This document shows, piece by piece, positions 34,806 through 43,806 of a DNA stretch of 64,000 nucleotides. Origin of the DNA: Paludibacteraceae bacterium (GTDB lineage Bacteria > Bacteroidota > Bacteroidia > Bacteroidales > Paludibacteraceae); assembly GCA_017559385.1 (NCBI GenBank), contig JAFYSK010000003.1:16904-80903 (forward strand). The letters run 5' to 3'. Each line of letters begins with the position of its first letter. Position 1 is the stretch's first letter. The notes beneath the pieces were generated by a model. It worked only from the letters and a program-made list of their open reading frames with translations. It had not been told where the DNA came from and made no database searches. A program made the position numbers and the translations under genes.

Positions 34806-35783
34806 TTATCTCTTTTCGTCCCAACCAAATGGATGTACTGACAAAGGCAATTTTGCCAATGGATGATAATCACCTACCAAGCCTATTGGATTGGATTTAC
34901 GAATGTCGCTCACAATCTCAATCGATGGCCGTGCCTCCGATATGCGGAAACCATTACCTGCCAAAATCTGTTTGTAACTTTCTGTATGAAGTTCTGTAAA
35001 ACCTTGACTGAACTCAAACTCCTCGCCATCAATGGACAATGTGCGATAGGTCTTCTTCTCACCCTGCACCGCATTAGCTGGCAGACAATCTGCATTAATG
35101 CTCAAGAAATAACGAACACGGGCATGTTCCAACTCCAAATATCCTGCCACGCGGTCAAATGACATCACGTGCACGATATTTTGCTTCACCGCACCAAAGA
35201 TCCATTGCAACATATCATAGAAATGCACACCGATATTCGTAGCGATACCACCCGCTTTATGCACATCACCCTTCCACGAACTATAGTACCATTTGCCACG
35301 GCTAGTAATATAAGTCAAATCCACATCGTAGATCTTGTCCTTAGGACCATTTTTTACCTTTTCACGCAACGCAGCAATCTTATCATGCAGTCGCAGTTGA
35401 AGAATCGTGTACGCCTGACATCCAGTCTCTTGCTCTAACTCTACTAAATTATCAATATTGTATGGATTTAACACAAGAGGCTTTTCACATATCACATTAC
35501 AGCCCAAGCGCAAGCCGTAGCGGATAAACGCATCATGGGTATAGTTTGGAGTACAGATACTAATCCATGACAATGGATCATTGGTACGCATTTGCTTAGA
35601 ACAGAAACGATCAAACTGCTCATTCTCCGTAAAAAAGGAACAATCTGGAAAACTAGCATCCAAACGTCCCACCGAGTCAAATTTATCGTACGCAACCATC
35701 AAATTATTACCTGTATCAGCAATCGCTTTGATATGTCGTGGCGCTATATAACCCGCAGCGCCAATAAGGGCAAAATTTTGCAT
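34806..35783 (-). CDS. Gfo/Idh/MocA oxidoreductase, WbpB/WlbA-like
   Basis: 325 residues. An NAD-binding Rossmann domain (LIGAAGYIAPRHIKAI, about 5-20) and the EKPLVL motif (about 104-109) with its catalytic Lys mark the Gfo/Idh/MocA family. A second domain (about 135-320) has GGIATNIGVHFYDML with a conserved His. The pattern fits WbpB/WlbA, which oxidises UDP-GlcNAc uronic acid at C3 on the way to 2,3-diamino sugars for O-antigen or capsule. The cluster has no glycosyltransferase within the window, so the polymer cannot be told. It has its own promoter and probably leads the export operon. Confidence 0.85.
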   Translation of the reverse strand: MQNFALIGAAGYIAPRHIKAIADTGNNLMVAYDKFDSVGRLDASFPDCSFFTENEQFDRFCSKQMRTNDPLSWISICTPNYTHDAFIRYGLRLGCNVICEKPLVLNPYNIDNLVELEQETGCQAYTILQLRLHDKIAALREKVKNGPKDKIYDVDLTYITSRGKWYYSSWKGDVHKAGGIATNIGVHFYDMLQWIFGAVKQNIVHVMSFDRVAGYLELEHARVRYFLSINADCLPANAVQGEKKTYRTLSIDGEEFEFSQGFTELHTESYKQILAGNGFRISEARPSIEIVSDIRKSNPIGLVGDYHPLAKLPLSVHPFGWDEKR

Positions 35784-35811
35784 AAAAACATTCTATTTTT
35801 CAATTAGCGCA

Positions 35812-35843
35812 CAAAGGTACTACAAAAATTGCAATTTTGCAAA
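35812..35843 (-). promoter_or_regulatory. Promoter of the polysaccharide export operon
   Basis: On the minus strand TTTG (35843-35840), 20 bases, then TACCTTTG (35819-35812). The transcript would start near 35805, about 25 bases before the first ATG. Confidence 0.7.
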
Positions 35844-35939
35844 TTATTTCCACAAAAAGTTTACTCTTAAGTAAAAAGAGCAAATTAACAACCAACTTTT
35901 CCTCCTTACGAACCCGTCGTAAAGCCGTAATCACTCCAA

Positions 35940-35972
35940 GAAGATAAAAAGAAGATACCGAGAAGATAAAAA
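35940..35972. repeat. Triple 11-base repeat
   Basis: Three 11-base units: gaagataaaaa, gaagataccga, gaagataaaaa. They lie just beside the rarA terminator. The unit length and copy number match the two repeats at 22660-22692 and 22738-22770, but the sequence differs. Confidence 0.65.
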
Positions 35973-35973
35973 A

Positions 35974-36009
35974 AATAAACTACCCTATCAACTGATAAAG
36001 TAGTTTATT
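35974..36009 (-). terminator. Terminator of the recN-rarA unit
   Basis: A 10-base-pair stem aataaactac/gtagtttatt with a 16-base loop, followed on the minus strand by a T-rich run, 20 bases after the rarA stop. Confidence 0.6.
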
Positions 36010-36030
36010 AGAACAACGATAAAAAACGCT

Positions 36031-37329
36031 CTATTGATCTTTCTCCCAAAGATATTTCATCCACTCGGCCATCTTTTGTTCTTGAGGACTTCCTTGCGCA
36101 TGCCATAACTTGGTACCTTGTAATTCATCAGGCATGAATTGTTGCTTCACAAAGTGATTTGGAAAGTCATGTGAGTAGAGATAATCTTGCCCATAACCTA
36201 GCTCATTCATGAGTTTAGTTGGCGCATTTCGTAGGTGCAAAGGAACGGGCAAATTACCAGTCTCATCAACTAATTCAAGTGCTTGATTTATAGCCAAATA
36301 TGCGGAATTAGATTTCTGCGAAGTAGCCAAATATACAGTCGCCATAGCTAGGGGTATTCTACCCTCAGGCCAACCTATTTTTTGTAGTGTATCAAAGCAT
36401 GCATTTGCCACCAACATTGCATTGGGATTAGCCAACCCAACATCCTCACTAGCAGATATCACTAGACGCCTTGCGATGAACTTAGGATCCTCTCCTGCAG
36501 CAATCATTCTAGCCAACCAATACAGAGCTGCATTAGGGTCGCTACCACGGATGGATTTGATAAACGCAGAAATAATATCATAGTGCAATTCTCCATCTTT
36601 GTCATATGCTACAGGATTCTGCTGCAACTGTTTTGTAACCGTTTCGTTATCAATAACTTTAGCACCAGAATTAGTAACCAACTCAATGATATTAAGCAGT
36701 TTGCGTGCATCACCGCCAGAATAACGAAGAATGCTCTCTGTTTCTTTGATTTCAACATTCAAACTGCGTATATATTCATCGTCGTTCATCACCCTATCCA
36801 ACAAGCGCAATAAATCATCCTTGGTCAGTGACTTCAAAACATATACTTGGCAGCGGCTTAAAAGAGGGGTTATCACTTCAAAAGATGGATTCTCTGTCGT
36901 TGCACCAATCAGGGTAATCGTACCATCCTCTACCGCTCCTAACAAACTATCCTGCTGAGACTTAGAAAATCGATGAATCTCATCGATAAACAACACAGCT
37001 CGTCTATCATGGGGTTCTGGTTCGCCTGCTATAGAGGTAAACAAACCACTACTCGAGATAGCATGACGCTTAGCTTTATCAATCACATCACGCACGTCTT
37101 TCACACCACTAGTCACAGCAGAAAGAGTGTAGAACGGACGATCCAACTGACGAGCAATAATACGCGCCAGAGTAGTCTTTCCCACCCCAGGAGGTCCCCA
37201 TAATATAAAGGAAGATAGAGTGCCTCTGTCCAACATCTGACGAAGGATAGCACCCTCGCCCACTAAGTGTTGTTGGCCGATATATTCATTCAGCGTCTTA
37301 GGACGCAATCGTTCAGCTAATGGTAACAT
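36031..37329 (-). CDS. rarA: Replication-associated recombination protein RarA (MgsA)
   Basis: 432 residues. An AAA+ ATPase that acts at stalled replication forks. The order fits: PLAERLRPKTLNEYIGQQHLVG, Walker A LWGPPGVGKTTLARII (about 44-59), TLSAVTSGVKDVRDVIDKA, Walker B VLFIDEIHRFSKSQQDSLL (about 110-128), sensor ATTENPSFEV, then the tetramerisation domain with SAFIKSIRGSDPNAALYWLARMIAAGEDP. It follows recN by 17 bases, and both genes serve DNA repair. Confidence 0.95.
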   Translation of the reverse strand: MLPLAERLRPKTLNEYIGQQHLVGEGAILRQMLDRGTLSSFILWGPPGVGKTTLARIIARQLDRPFYTLSAVTSGVKDVRDVIDKAKRHAISSSGLFTSIAGEPEPHDRRAVLFIDEIHRFSKSQQDSLLGAVEDGTITLIGATTENPSFEVITPLLSRCQVYVLKSLTKDDLLRLLDRVMNDDEYIRSLNVEIKETESILRYSGGDARKLLNIIELVTNSGAKVIDNETVTKQLQQNPVAYDKDGELHYDIISAFIKSIRGSDPNAALYWLARMIAAGEDPKFIARRLVISASEDVGLANPNAMLVANACFDTLQKIGWPEGRIPLAMATVYLATSQKSNSAYLAINQALELVDETGNLPVPLHLRNAPTKLMNELGYGQDYLYSHDFPNHFVKQQFMPDELQGTKLWHAQGSPQEQKMAEWMKYLWEKDQ

Positions 37330-37346
37330 ATTTTTTACAATTTACT

Positions 37347-38879
37347 CTACACACTTCGCATCTTCTCTATCTCCACATTATGCTCATCTGCGGACAAAAG
37401 ACGGATGTGCGTTTCGGTACGCGTATCAGTATCCTCTTTATATACTAAATAGTGGTGTTCGCCTTTGATTGCCACTTGTGGCAAGTGCGTGATACTAATC
37501 ACCTGACGCGAAGCCGCGATCTGACGCATAATATCGCCCATCTGACTAGCAACAGCTCCACTGACACCCGTATCTATCTCATCAAAAATAATCGTTGGCA
37601 AACCATTAACCGAGGCTATCAGAGCCTTGATACAAAGCATCAAACGACTAATCTCACCGCCCGAGGCCACATCTGCCACACGACGAAGCGATTGATTGAG
37701 GTTGGCAGCGAACATAAACTGTATATCATCCTTACCCAACGCAGTAAAACTATCCGCCGGCGTAATTTGCACCTCCACATTAGCATGTTTCACTCCAAGT
37801 CGCTGCATATCGGCAACAAGATGTAAAGCTGTCGTTTCAGTCACAGCTTGGCGAGTAAAAGTAAGCTTTTCCGCAGCCTGCGACAACAACTTGAATGCCT
37901 TATCAACCTCTGCTTGCAAACGAGCTATATCTTCGTCATAATTAGCCAGTTGCTGCATTTGTTCACCAAATTCATCACGCAAAGCAATAAGTTCTTCTAT
38001 CGTCTGAACCCTATGCTTTTTTATCAAGGATTGCAACATGCAGATTCGTTCCTGCACCTGTTCCAATCGTTGGGGATCAAGCTCTGTTCGATCGTATAAA
38101 CGCTGAATATCTGAAAGTATATCTTTGAGTTCGATTTCTACACTATCAATACGACCAGCAAGTACGGCATCAGCGTCACTTAATCGTATGGAATGAATTA
38201 GTGACAATGCGCCATTATCGCCATCTAACTGCTGCAAAGCAACTGCAAGTGACGACTGAATCTCTTCTGCATGAGAAAGACGGTATTCCTCTTCTTCTAA
38301 TTCTTCCAACTCACCCGCCTGCAACTGAGCGTCTTCCAGTTGCTGCCATTGAAACGCCACATAATCCGCATCAGATTGCGCTTTTGCAGCCTGTTCTTGA
38401 TACTTGCACAATTCCGAATTAGCCTCATTATATTGCTCATAAGCAGCTACATACGCATCTAACTCAGTTTGATTATTGGCTATCGTATCAATGATCTGTA
38501 TTTGGAATAAGTCATCTCCTATCAACAGGCTTTCGTGTTGCGAATGAATATCGATTAACTGCCTTGCTAAAGCTTTTAGTTCGGACTGAGTAACCACCTC
38601 GTCATTGACAAACGAACGTGAACGGCCGTTCACATTCAATTCGCGGCGAATAATAACCTCATTACCTTTCGAGTCAAAAGTTGCCTCAATCACACATTTA
38701 TCTTCGCCCTCTGTAATTGTTTTGGTATCCGCTCTGGCTCCCATAACAAGATTAAGAGCACCTAGGATAATACTCTTACCCGCACCGGTCTCACCAGTCA
38801 TCACAGAAAACCCTTTATGGAAATCAATGTCCAAATGGGAAATTAGAGCATAGTTGCGAATATGTAAATGTGTAAGCAT
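37347..38879 (-). CDS. recN: DNA repair protein RecN, shortened C-terminus
   Basis: 510 residues. An SMC-like ATPase in double-strand break repair. N-terminal ATPase half with LTHLHIRNYALI and Walker A GETGAGKSIIL (about 31-41); coiled-coil arms (about 150-360); C-terminal half with signature SGGEISRLML, Walker B TIIFDEIDTGVSG and ITHLPQVA. The usual end after the IRLLS(x)EER segment (a conserved ARMLSG and a helix with ANA residues) is missing: the protein stops at NVEIEKMRSV, so about 20-25 residues are absent. The gap to rarA is only 17 bases. The essential ATPase motifs are present, so it may still function. Confidence 0.92.
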   Translation of the reverse strand: MLTHLHIRNYALISHLDIDFHKGFSVMTGETGAGKSIILGALNLVMGARADTKTITEGEDKCVIEATFDSKGNEVIIRRELNVNGRSRSFVNDEVVTQSELKALARQLIDIHSQHESLLIGDDLFQIQIIDTIANNQTELDAYVAAYEQYNEANSELCKYQEQAAKAQSDADYVAFQWQQLEDAQLQAGELEELEEEEYRLSHAEEIQSSLAVALQQLDGDNGALSLIHSIRLSDADAVLAGRIDSVEIELKDILSDIQRLYDRTELDPQRLEQVQERICMLQSLIKKHRVQTIEELIALRDEFGEQMQQLANYDEDIARLQAEVDKAFKLLSQAAEKLTFTRQAVTETTALHLVADMQRLGVKHANVEVQITPADSFTALGKDDIQFMFAANLNQSLRRVADVASGGEISRLMLCIKALIASVNGLPTIIFDEIDTGVSGAVASQMGDIMRQIAASRQVISITHLPQVAIKGEHHYLVYKEDTDTRTETHIRLLSADEHNVEIEKMRSV

Positions 38880-38904
38880 AATTTAACAAAAGCAATTTAG
38901 CCTG

Positions 38905-38938
38905 CAAAGGTAAGAAAAATTTTGCAATTATACAAATA
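38905..38938 (-). promoter_or_regulatory. Probable promoter of recN-rarA
   Basis: The complement of CAAAGGTA at 38905-38912 gives TACCTTTG, with TTGCAA-like bases about 22 positions upstream (38931-38937). The recN ATG is about 25 bases downstream. Confidence 0.55.
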
Positions 38939-38949
38939 TATCAAAAAAA

Positions 38950-38983
38950 AGCGGCCATTTCTTTTAATTTAGAAACAGCCGCT
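38950..38983 (-). terminator. Terminator of the small acidic gene
   Basis: Stem agcggc-c-atttct paired with agaaa-ca-gccgct, followed on the minus strand by seven or more T. It separates this gene from the recN promoter. Confidence 0.8.
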
Positions 38984-38991
38984 CATCGGGA

Positions 38992-39336
38992 TTATTCCTC
39001 TTCGTAGTAACCTTGCTGAATACCGTATTGCAACTCTGCATCCATAATCAGCTGAATCTGTTCAGAAGAAACCGACATTCCTAGTTCTTTAGTCTTAGAA
39101 AGGAGATACTCCAACTGCTCGGTTTCATCTATCTCACCCTCGTGATATGTAATTTCTTCTGCAGACTCTTCTAAAAGACCATTTTCTAGAAGAAAATCGT
39201 CCATCAAATCCAAAACACATAACACATCAGATAGGGTGATGCCTTGACGATCTTGCTCCGGAATCGTATTCCAAATATACTCGAGAAGTTGCTTCTCATC
39301 AGCCTCTAAGAGGCTAAGTTCAATGTTAGAATTCAT
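38992..39336 (-). CDS. Small acidic protein of unknown function
   Basis: 114 residues from the ATG at 39336 (MNSNIELSLLEADEKQLLEYI); the frame is open upstream, but that part overlaps the promoter boxes. It is very acidic (many Glu and Asp, ending GYYEEE) and mostly helical, with no membrane segment or signal peptide. No family was recognised. It stands alone between its own promoter and a terminator. Its promoter fully overlaps that of cdsA on the other strand. Confidence 0.75.
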   Translation of the reverse strand: MNSNIELSLLEADEKQLLEYIWNTIPEQDRQGITLSDVLCVLDLMDDFLLENGLLEESAEEITYHEGEIDETEQLEYLLSKTKELGMSVSSEQIQLIMDAELQYGIQQGYYEEE

Positions 39337-39362
39337 AAAAAATATAATTTTTTCAGTTTTTG

Positions 39363-39398
39363 TTTGCAAAAGTACAAAAAAAATCGTACCTTTGCAAA
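39363..39398. promoter_or_regulatory. Overlapping divergent promoters (cdsA and the small acidic gene)
   Basis: Plus strand: TTTG 39363-39366, 20 bases, TACCTTTG 39387-39394. Minus strand: TTTG 39398-39395, 20 bases, TACTTTTG 39374-39367. Each upstream box lies next to the other promoter's downstream box, so polymerase can hardly occupy both at once. Confidence 0.7.
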
Positions 39399-39422
39399 TT
39401 ATTTGCGAAAAAACTAGAAAAA

Positions 39423-40253
39423 ATGAACAATTTTATAAAGCGTACCCTTTCTGCTATCGTATATGCAGGATCAGTTATTGCCTCCATATTAGCGAACAAT
39501 CCAATATATTTTGGAGCAGTATTTATGCTTATTACAGCGTTGGCTATTCATGAGCATCACAAACTAGTGGATGCTTCCATCAAGTCTGCGGCTTATGCCA
39601 TGGCAACAGGTATACTGATATTCACCACTTTATACTTTTTCTTTGCTGGTTACGAGCAGTGGTATTGGTTGTTATTCGGCTATCTAGTAGTACTGGTTTT
39701 AGCCATCATACATGAGTTATTTGTAGAACAAGAGAATCCAATTCACACGTGGGGCTATTTGTGCAATAGTCAATTGATGATCGCATTACCATTTGCTTTG
39801 ATGAACGGCATACTGCTATACAACAAATATCTTCTTTTGGCACTCTTCATCGTTCTTTGGGTCAATGATAGTGGTGCATATATTGTAGGATCATTAACGG
39901 GGAAACGCAAAAATGGCAATCATAAGATGTTTCCACGCGTGAGCCCAGCAAAATCTTGGGAAGGTCTCATCGGTGGTTTTATATTTGACTTGCTCGCAGG
40001 ATATATTTTCTACAAGATTGGTTGGACTAGCGACTTGCATTTGACCTCCTATCCGCTACTGAATAGTTTATTATTTGCACTCACCATTGGCATATTTGGT
40101 ACGCTAGGAGATTTGATTGAGAGCCTATTCAAGCGCACTCTTGGGGTAAAGGACTCGGGTAAGTTTTTACCAGGGCACGGCGGTGTACTAGACCGTTTTG
40201 ATAGTTTATTGTTAGCAGTTCCTGTAGTGTACCTACTATTCGTATATTTATAA
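39423..40253 (+). CDS. cdsA: Phosphatidate cytidylyltransferase CdsA
   Basis: 276 residues from the ATG at 39423, just after its promoter. It makes CDP-diacylglycerol from phosphatidic acid and CTP for phospholipid synthesis. About eight membrane segments. The signature is complete: SLFKRTLGVKDSGKFLPGHGGVLDRFDSLL near the C-terminus (about 233-262), plus VNDSGAYIVGSLTGKRK and SPAKSWEG. It is followed after 41 bases by a lipid A acyltransferase, so a membrane lipid unit is formed. Confidence 0.94.
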   Translation: MNNFIKRTLSAIVYAGSVIASILANNPIYFGAVFMLITALAIHEHHKLVDASIKSAAYAMATGILIFTTLYFFFAGYEQWYWLLFGYLVVLVLAIIHELFVEQENPIHTWGYLCNSQLMIALPFALMNGILLYNKYLLLALFIVLWVNDSGAYIVGSLTGKRKNGNHKMFPRVSPAKSWEGLIGGFIFDLLAGYIFYKIGWTSDLHLTSYPLLNSLLFALTIGIFGTLGDLIESLFKRTLGVKDSGKFLPGHGGVLDRFDSLLLAVPVVYLLFVYL

Positions 40254-40294
40254 TTTTGAGACATTAAAAAAGAGGTAAATTTAGACACAAGCAC

Positions 40295-41191
40295 ATGTTT
40301 TTTATTCGAGCACTAAGCATATTTCCATTATCATTCTTGTATGTGCTATCTGATTACATTATTTATCCGTTGGCACGCCATATTTTACGTTACAGGCTTG
40401 ACCTAGTTCGTAAAAACATACGCACATCTTTCCCGGACAAGTCTATCCAAGAGCAAGACGCAATCATTCGTGCATTTTACCATCACTTAGCTGACTTGTT
40501 AGTGGAGATTGCATACGCATATCGTGTTTCCGAAGAAGAGATGCGTCGTCGCGTCACCTTTGAGAACATTGAACTAATAGAGGAATTATCTAGAAAGAAA
40601 CATGGCACAATTGCATATTTAGGTCATATGTGCAATTGGGAGTGGATAGCAGATATTGGCAACCAATTTACCGATAAGTCGATAGTGGAATATTGCGTAT
40701 ATCGCCGATTAAATAATCCACGAACCGACCAGGACATGAACACCATACGCGAACGCCGGGGAGCTATCTGTATCGAAAAGCATCTTCTATTGCGTAAGTT
40801 AATTGAGTTGCGTAAAGCATCGCACCCTTTTATGATAGGATTGTTGTCTGATCAAAAGCCAGCACCTAATAGTGCACAAATCTGGACTACTTTTTTGGGT
40901 CAAGAAACAGCCTTCTTGGACGGAGGTGATGTATTAGCGCGTAAGTTTAGTTATGGTGTAGTATTTGCACATATTACATGCCCAAAACGAGGTTATTATC
41001 ATGTGCGCTTAGAACTGATTACTGATGACCCTTCAACAATGCAACCAGGTGATATAACACTAGCATATGCGCAACTGTTAGAGAAGAACGTACAGGAACA
41101 ACCGCATATGTGGCTATGGAGCCATAATCGTTGGAAATGGAGCAAAACAGACATAGCAAACAACCAAAAGAACAAAACTAATAAACAATAA
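40295..41191 (+). CDS. Lipid A acyltransferase (LpxL/HtrB family)
   Basis: 298 residues. Transfers an acyl chain to KDO-lipid A or a similar lipid at the inner membrane. An N-terminal membrane anchor (about 5-25) and the HxxxxE motif in LGHMCNWEW (about 109-117), then [13 protein letters not shown] (about 184-196) and TAFLDGG are as in the family. The gene is shorter at the C-terminus than E. coli LpxL, as usual for this phylum. It lies five bases before the fumarase ATG, suggesting co-transcription with cdsA. Confidence 0.9.
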   Translation: MFFIRALSIFPLSFLYVLSDYIIYPLARHILRYRLDLVRKNIRTSFPDKSIQEQDAIIRAFYHHLADLLVEIAYAYRVSEEEMRRRVTFENIELIEELSRKKHGTIAYLGHMCNWEWIADIGNQFTDKSIVEYCVYRRLNNPRTDQDMNTIRERRGAICIEKHLLLRKLIELRKASHPFMIGLLSDQKPAPNSAQIWTTFLGQETAFLDGGDVLARKFSYGVVFAHITCPKRGYYHVRLELITDDPSTMQPGDITLAYAQLLEKNVQEQPHMWLWSHNRWKWSKTDIANNQKNKTNKQ

Positions 41192-41196
41192 AAATT

Positions 41197-42837
41197 ATGG
41201 AATTCAAGTATGCACCAATGTTTCAACTTGGTAAGGATGAAACAGAGTATTATCTATTGACCAAGGACCATGTGTCTGTTGGCGAGTTCGAAGGCAAACC
41301 TATGCTTAAGATTGAAGCTGAAGGTTTGACCAAAATGGCTAATGCTGCCTTTTCAGATGTCAGCTTTATGTTGCGTCGCAGCCATAATGAGCAAGTAGCA
41401 AAAATCCTACGCGATCCAGAAGCTAGCGACAACGACAAGTATGTAGCTTTGACCTTCTTGCGCAACGCAGAAGTATCATGCAAAGGTCAACTACCACTCT
41501 GCCAGGACACTGGTACAGCAATCATCCACGGAGAAAAGGGTCAACAAGTTTGGACAGGTTACTGCGACGAAGAAGCACTCAGCAAAGGTGTATATCTCAC
41601 ATATACCGAACGCAACTTGCGCTATTCACAAAATGCCCCTCTTAACATGTACGATGAGGTGAACACCAAATGCAATCTTCCTGCACAAATTGATCTAGAG
41701 GCTTGCGAAGGAATGGAATACCACTTCCTCTGCGTAACCAAAGGTGGTGGTTCAGCAAACAAGACATACCTCTACCAAGAGACCAAAGCTCGTATTCAAA
41801 ACCCAGGAACTTTGATTCCATTCTTAGTAGAGAAGATGAAGAGCCTTGGTACTGCAGCATGCCCACCATATCACATTGCCTTTGTTATAGGTGGAACTAG
41901 TGCAGAGAAAAACCTACTAACCGTAAAACTAGCTTCTACTCACTATTACGACACCCTTCCTACTACTGGAGACGAGACAGGTCGTGCATTCCGAGATATC
42001 GAATTGGAGGAGCAACTCTTGAAAGAAGCATACAAGATTGGTCTTGGAGCTCAGTTTGGTGGCAAATATATGGCGCATGACATCCGTGTTATCCGTCTTC
42101 CTCGTCACGGAGCAAGCTGCCCAATTGGTCTAGGTGTAAGTTGTTCTGCCGACCGCAATATCAAATGTAAGATTAATAAGGATGGTATATGGATTGAAAA
42201 GATGGACAACAATCCTGCATCTTTGATTCCAGAAGAGCTCCGCCAAGCAGGTGAAGGAGATGCAGTGCGCGTTGACCTCAACCAACCAATGGCAGATGTA
42301 TGCAAAATCCTCAGCCAATATCCTATTGGTACACGTCTATCATTAAATGGAACAATCATTGTGGGTCGCGACATCGCACACGCTAAGATTAAAGCTCGCT
42401 TGGATGCTGGTGAGGGTATGCCAGAATATCTCAAGAATCACCCTATTTACTATGCCGGACCAGCAAAAACTCCTGCTGGTATGCCTTGCGGCTCTATGGG
42501 GCCTACCACAGCTGGCCGTATGGATCCATATGTAGATGAGTTCCAAGACAATGGCGGTAGCCTCATTATGCTTGCAAAAGGCAATCGTACTATTGATGTT
42601 ACTAACGCATGTCAAAAACACGGAGGTTTCTATCTAGGCTCTATTGGTGGACCTGCAGCTATCCTGGCACAAGAGAACATCAAATCCATTGAGTGCGTAG
42701 AGTACCCAGAACTCGGCATGGAGGCGATTTGGAAAATCGAAGTAGAGAATTTCCCTGCCTTCATTCTTGTAGATGATAAGGGTAATGACTTCTTCAAGCA
42801 ACTTCGTCCTTGTGAGGGTTGCACTATCTTGAAGTAA
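41197..42837 (+). CDS. fumA: Class I fumarate hydratase ([4Fe-4S])
   Basis: 546 residues. It interconverts fumarate and malate, here probably in the reductive branch leading to succinate and propionate. The three cluster Cys are visible in LPLCQDTGT (about 102), GTAACPPYH (about 227) and GVSCSADRN or the nearby SCPIG (about 305-315). The C-terminal beta part has [27 protein letters not shown] and SIGGPAAI. The oxygen-sensitive class I enzyme fits an anaerobe. Both halves of the enzyme are fused, as usual for this phylum. Confidence 0.94.
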   Translation: MEFKYAPMFQLGKDETEYYLLTKDHVSVGEFEGKPMLKIEAEGLTKMANAAFSDVSFMLRRSHNEQVAKILRDPEASDNDKYVALTFLRNAEVSCKGQLPLCQDTGTAIIHGEKGQQVWTGYCDEEALSKGVYLTYTERNLRYSQNAPLNMYDEVNTKCNLPAQIDLEACEGMEYHFLCVTKGGGSANKTYLYQETKARIQNPGTLIPFLVEKMKSLGTAACPPYHIAFVIGGTSAEKNLLTVKLASTHYYDTLPTTGDETGRAFRDIELEEQLLKEAYKIGLGAQFGGKYMAHDIRVIRLPRHGASCPIGLGVSCSADRNIKCKINKDGIWIEKMDNNPASLIPEELRQAGEGDAVRVDLNQPMADVCKILSQYPIGTRLSLNGTIIVGRDIAHAKIKARLDAGEGMPEYLKNHPIYYAGPAKTPAGMPCGSMGPTTAGRMDPYVDEFQDNGGSLIMLAKGNRTIDVTNACQKHGGFYLGSIGGPAAILAQENIKSIECVEYPELGMEAIWKIEVENFPAFILVDDKGNDFFKQLRPCEGCTILK

Positions 42838-42897
42838 CAATACCATTTGGTTTGGCGCAATGACAGCGCCAAACCATTTAATCAACTCACCTTTTGT

Positions 42898-43743
42898 ATG
42901 AAATCAGACATCAACAAAACCTCTATTTGGAAACGCTTGCGACATACTTATCGCATCAGCATTATCAACGAAAAGACTCTCTCCGAGCACGGACACCTTC
43001 GCGTAAGCGTGTGGGGAGGTATCATATTGCTAGCGATTGTCTTCCTCCTATCATGGCTACTATTCTCGCTTGTCATAGCGTTTACACCTATGCGCAATTA
43101 CTTGCCAGGATATTCAGGCAACATCCGTCACCAACTCATGGAAGAATCTGCTAAGATTGACTCAATGGGTACTAACCTAGAACTGCAACGCCAATATCTC
43201 AATGTCATTACCCAAGCTATAGCAGGTGAAATGCCTACTGATTCCATACAATCCCTTGACTCTATGCAAATCATTGCAAAAGAGGAATTGCTGACTACCA
43301 AGAGTAAAAACGAGGAAGACTTTATAGCGCAATACGAGGCCAACGAAAAGGATAATCTCCAACTTTTTGAAGCAGTCATTTCGGCTAACACATCACACAC
43401 CAACAATTTTATTGCACCTACCCATGGTGCTATTACCCAAACCTTCTCCCCAACTAATAACCAATATGGTGTTACCATCTCAACATATAGTAGCAAGAGC
43501 GCTGTCGCTGTGCTTGATGGAACAATCATCCATAATGCATATGAGATTAACAACACCTATTCCGTTATTATTCAACATGCACAATTCACATCCATCTATC
43601 AGGGACTTGAACAGCCTACCAAGCAGATAGGTGATAATGTAACAGTTGGACAAGTAATAGGGCTTATCAAAGATCAAAAGTTACAATTCCAACTTTGGCA
43701 GAATGGAAAGCCTGTCAATCCACAAGACTATATCGTATTTTAA
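42898..43743 (+). CDS. LytM/M23-fold protein without metal ligands
   Basis: 281 residues from the ATG at 42898. One membrane segment (about 42-65), a coiled-coil-like section (about 80-165), then an M23 (LytM) fold (about 180-281). In active M23 enzymes the motifs are HxxxD and HxH; here the corresponding places read NNQYGVTIST and LQFQLWQ, so the zinc ligands are missing. The ending NGKPVNPQDYIVF is typical of the fold. Degenerate LytM proteins such as EnvC and NlpD activate other cell wall enzymes, and this may do the same. It lies between fumarase and porE. Confidence 0.85.
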   Translation: MKSDINKTSIWKRLRHTYRISIINEKTLSEHGHLRVSVWGGIILLAIVFLLSWLLFSLVIAFTPMRNYLPGYSGNIRHQLMEESAKIDSMGTNLELQRQYLNVITQAIAGEMPTDSIQSLDSMQIIAKEELLTTKSKNEEDFIAQYEANEKDNLQLFEAVISANTSHTNNFIAPTHGAITQTFSPTNNQYGVTISTYSSKSAVAVLDGTIIHNAYEINNTYSVIIQHAQFTSIYQGLEQPTKQIGDNVTVGQVIGLIKDQKLQFQLWQNGKPVNPQDYIVF

Positions 43744-43806
43744 ACGAAACTTATCAACACTTAAGATCATTCTTCAATAGACATAAAAACAATTGCTACC
43801 ATCAAC

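Noticed and set aside
36731-36958. Short open frames opposite rarA, recN, fumA and other genes
   Set aside because: They lie entirely inside well-supported genes on the other strand, and have no domain or promoter of their own.
42898-43743. Active M23 endopeptidase
   Set aside because: Both zinc-binding motifs are missing.
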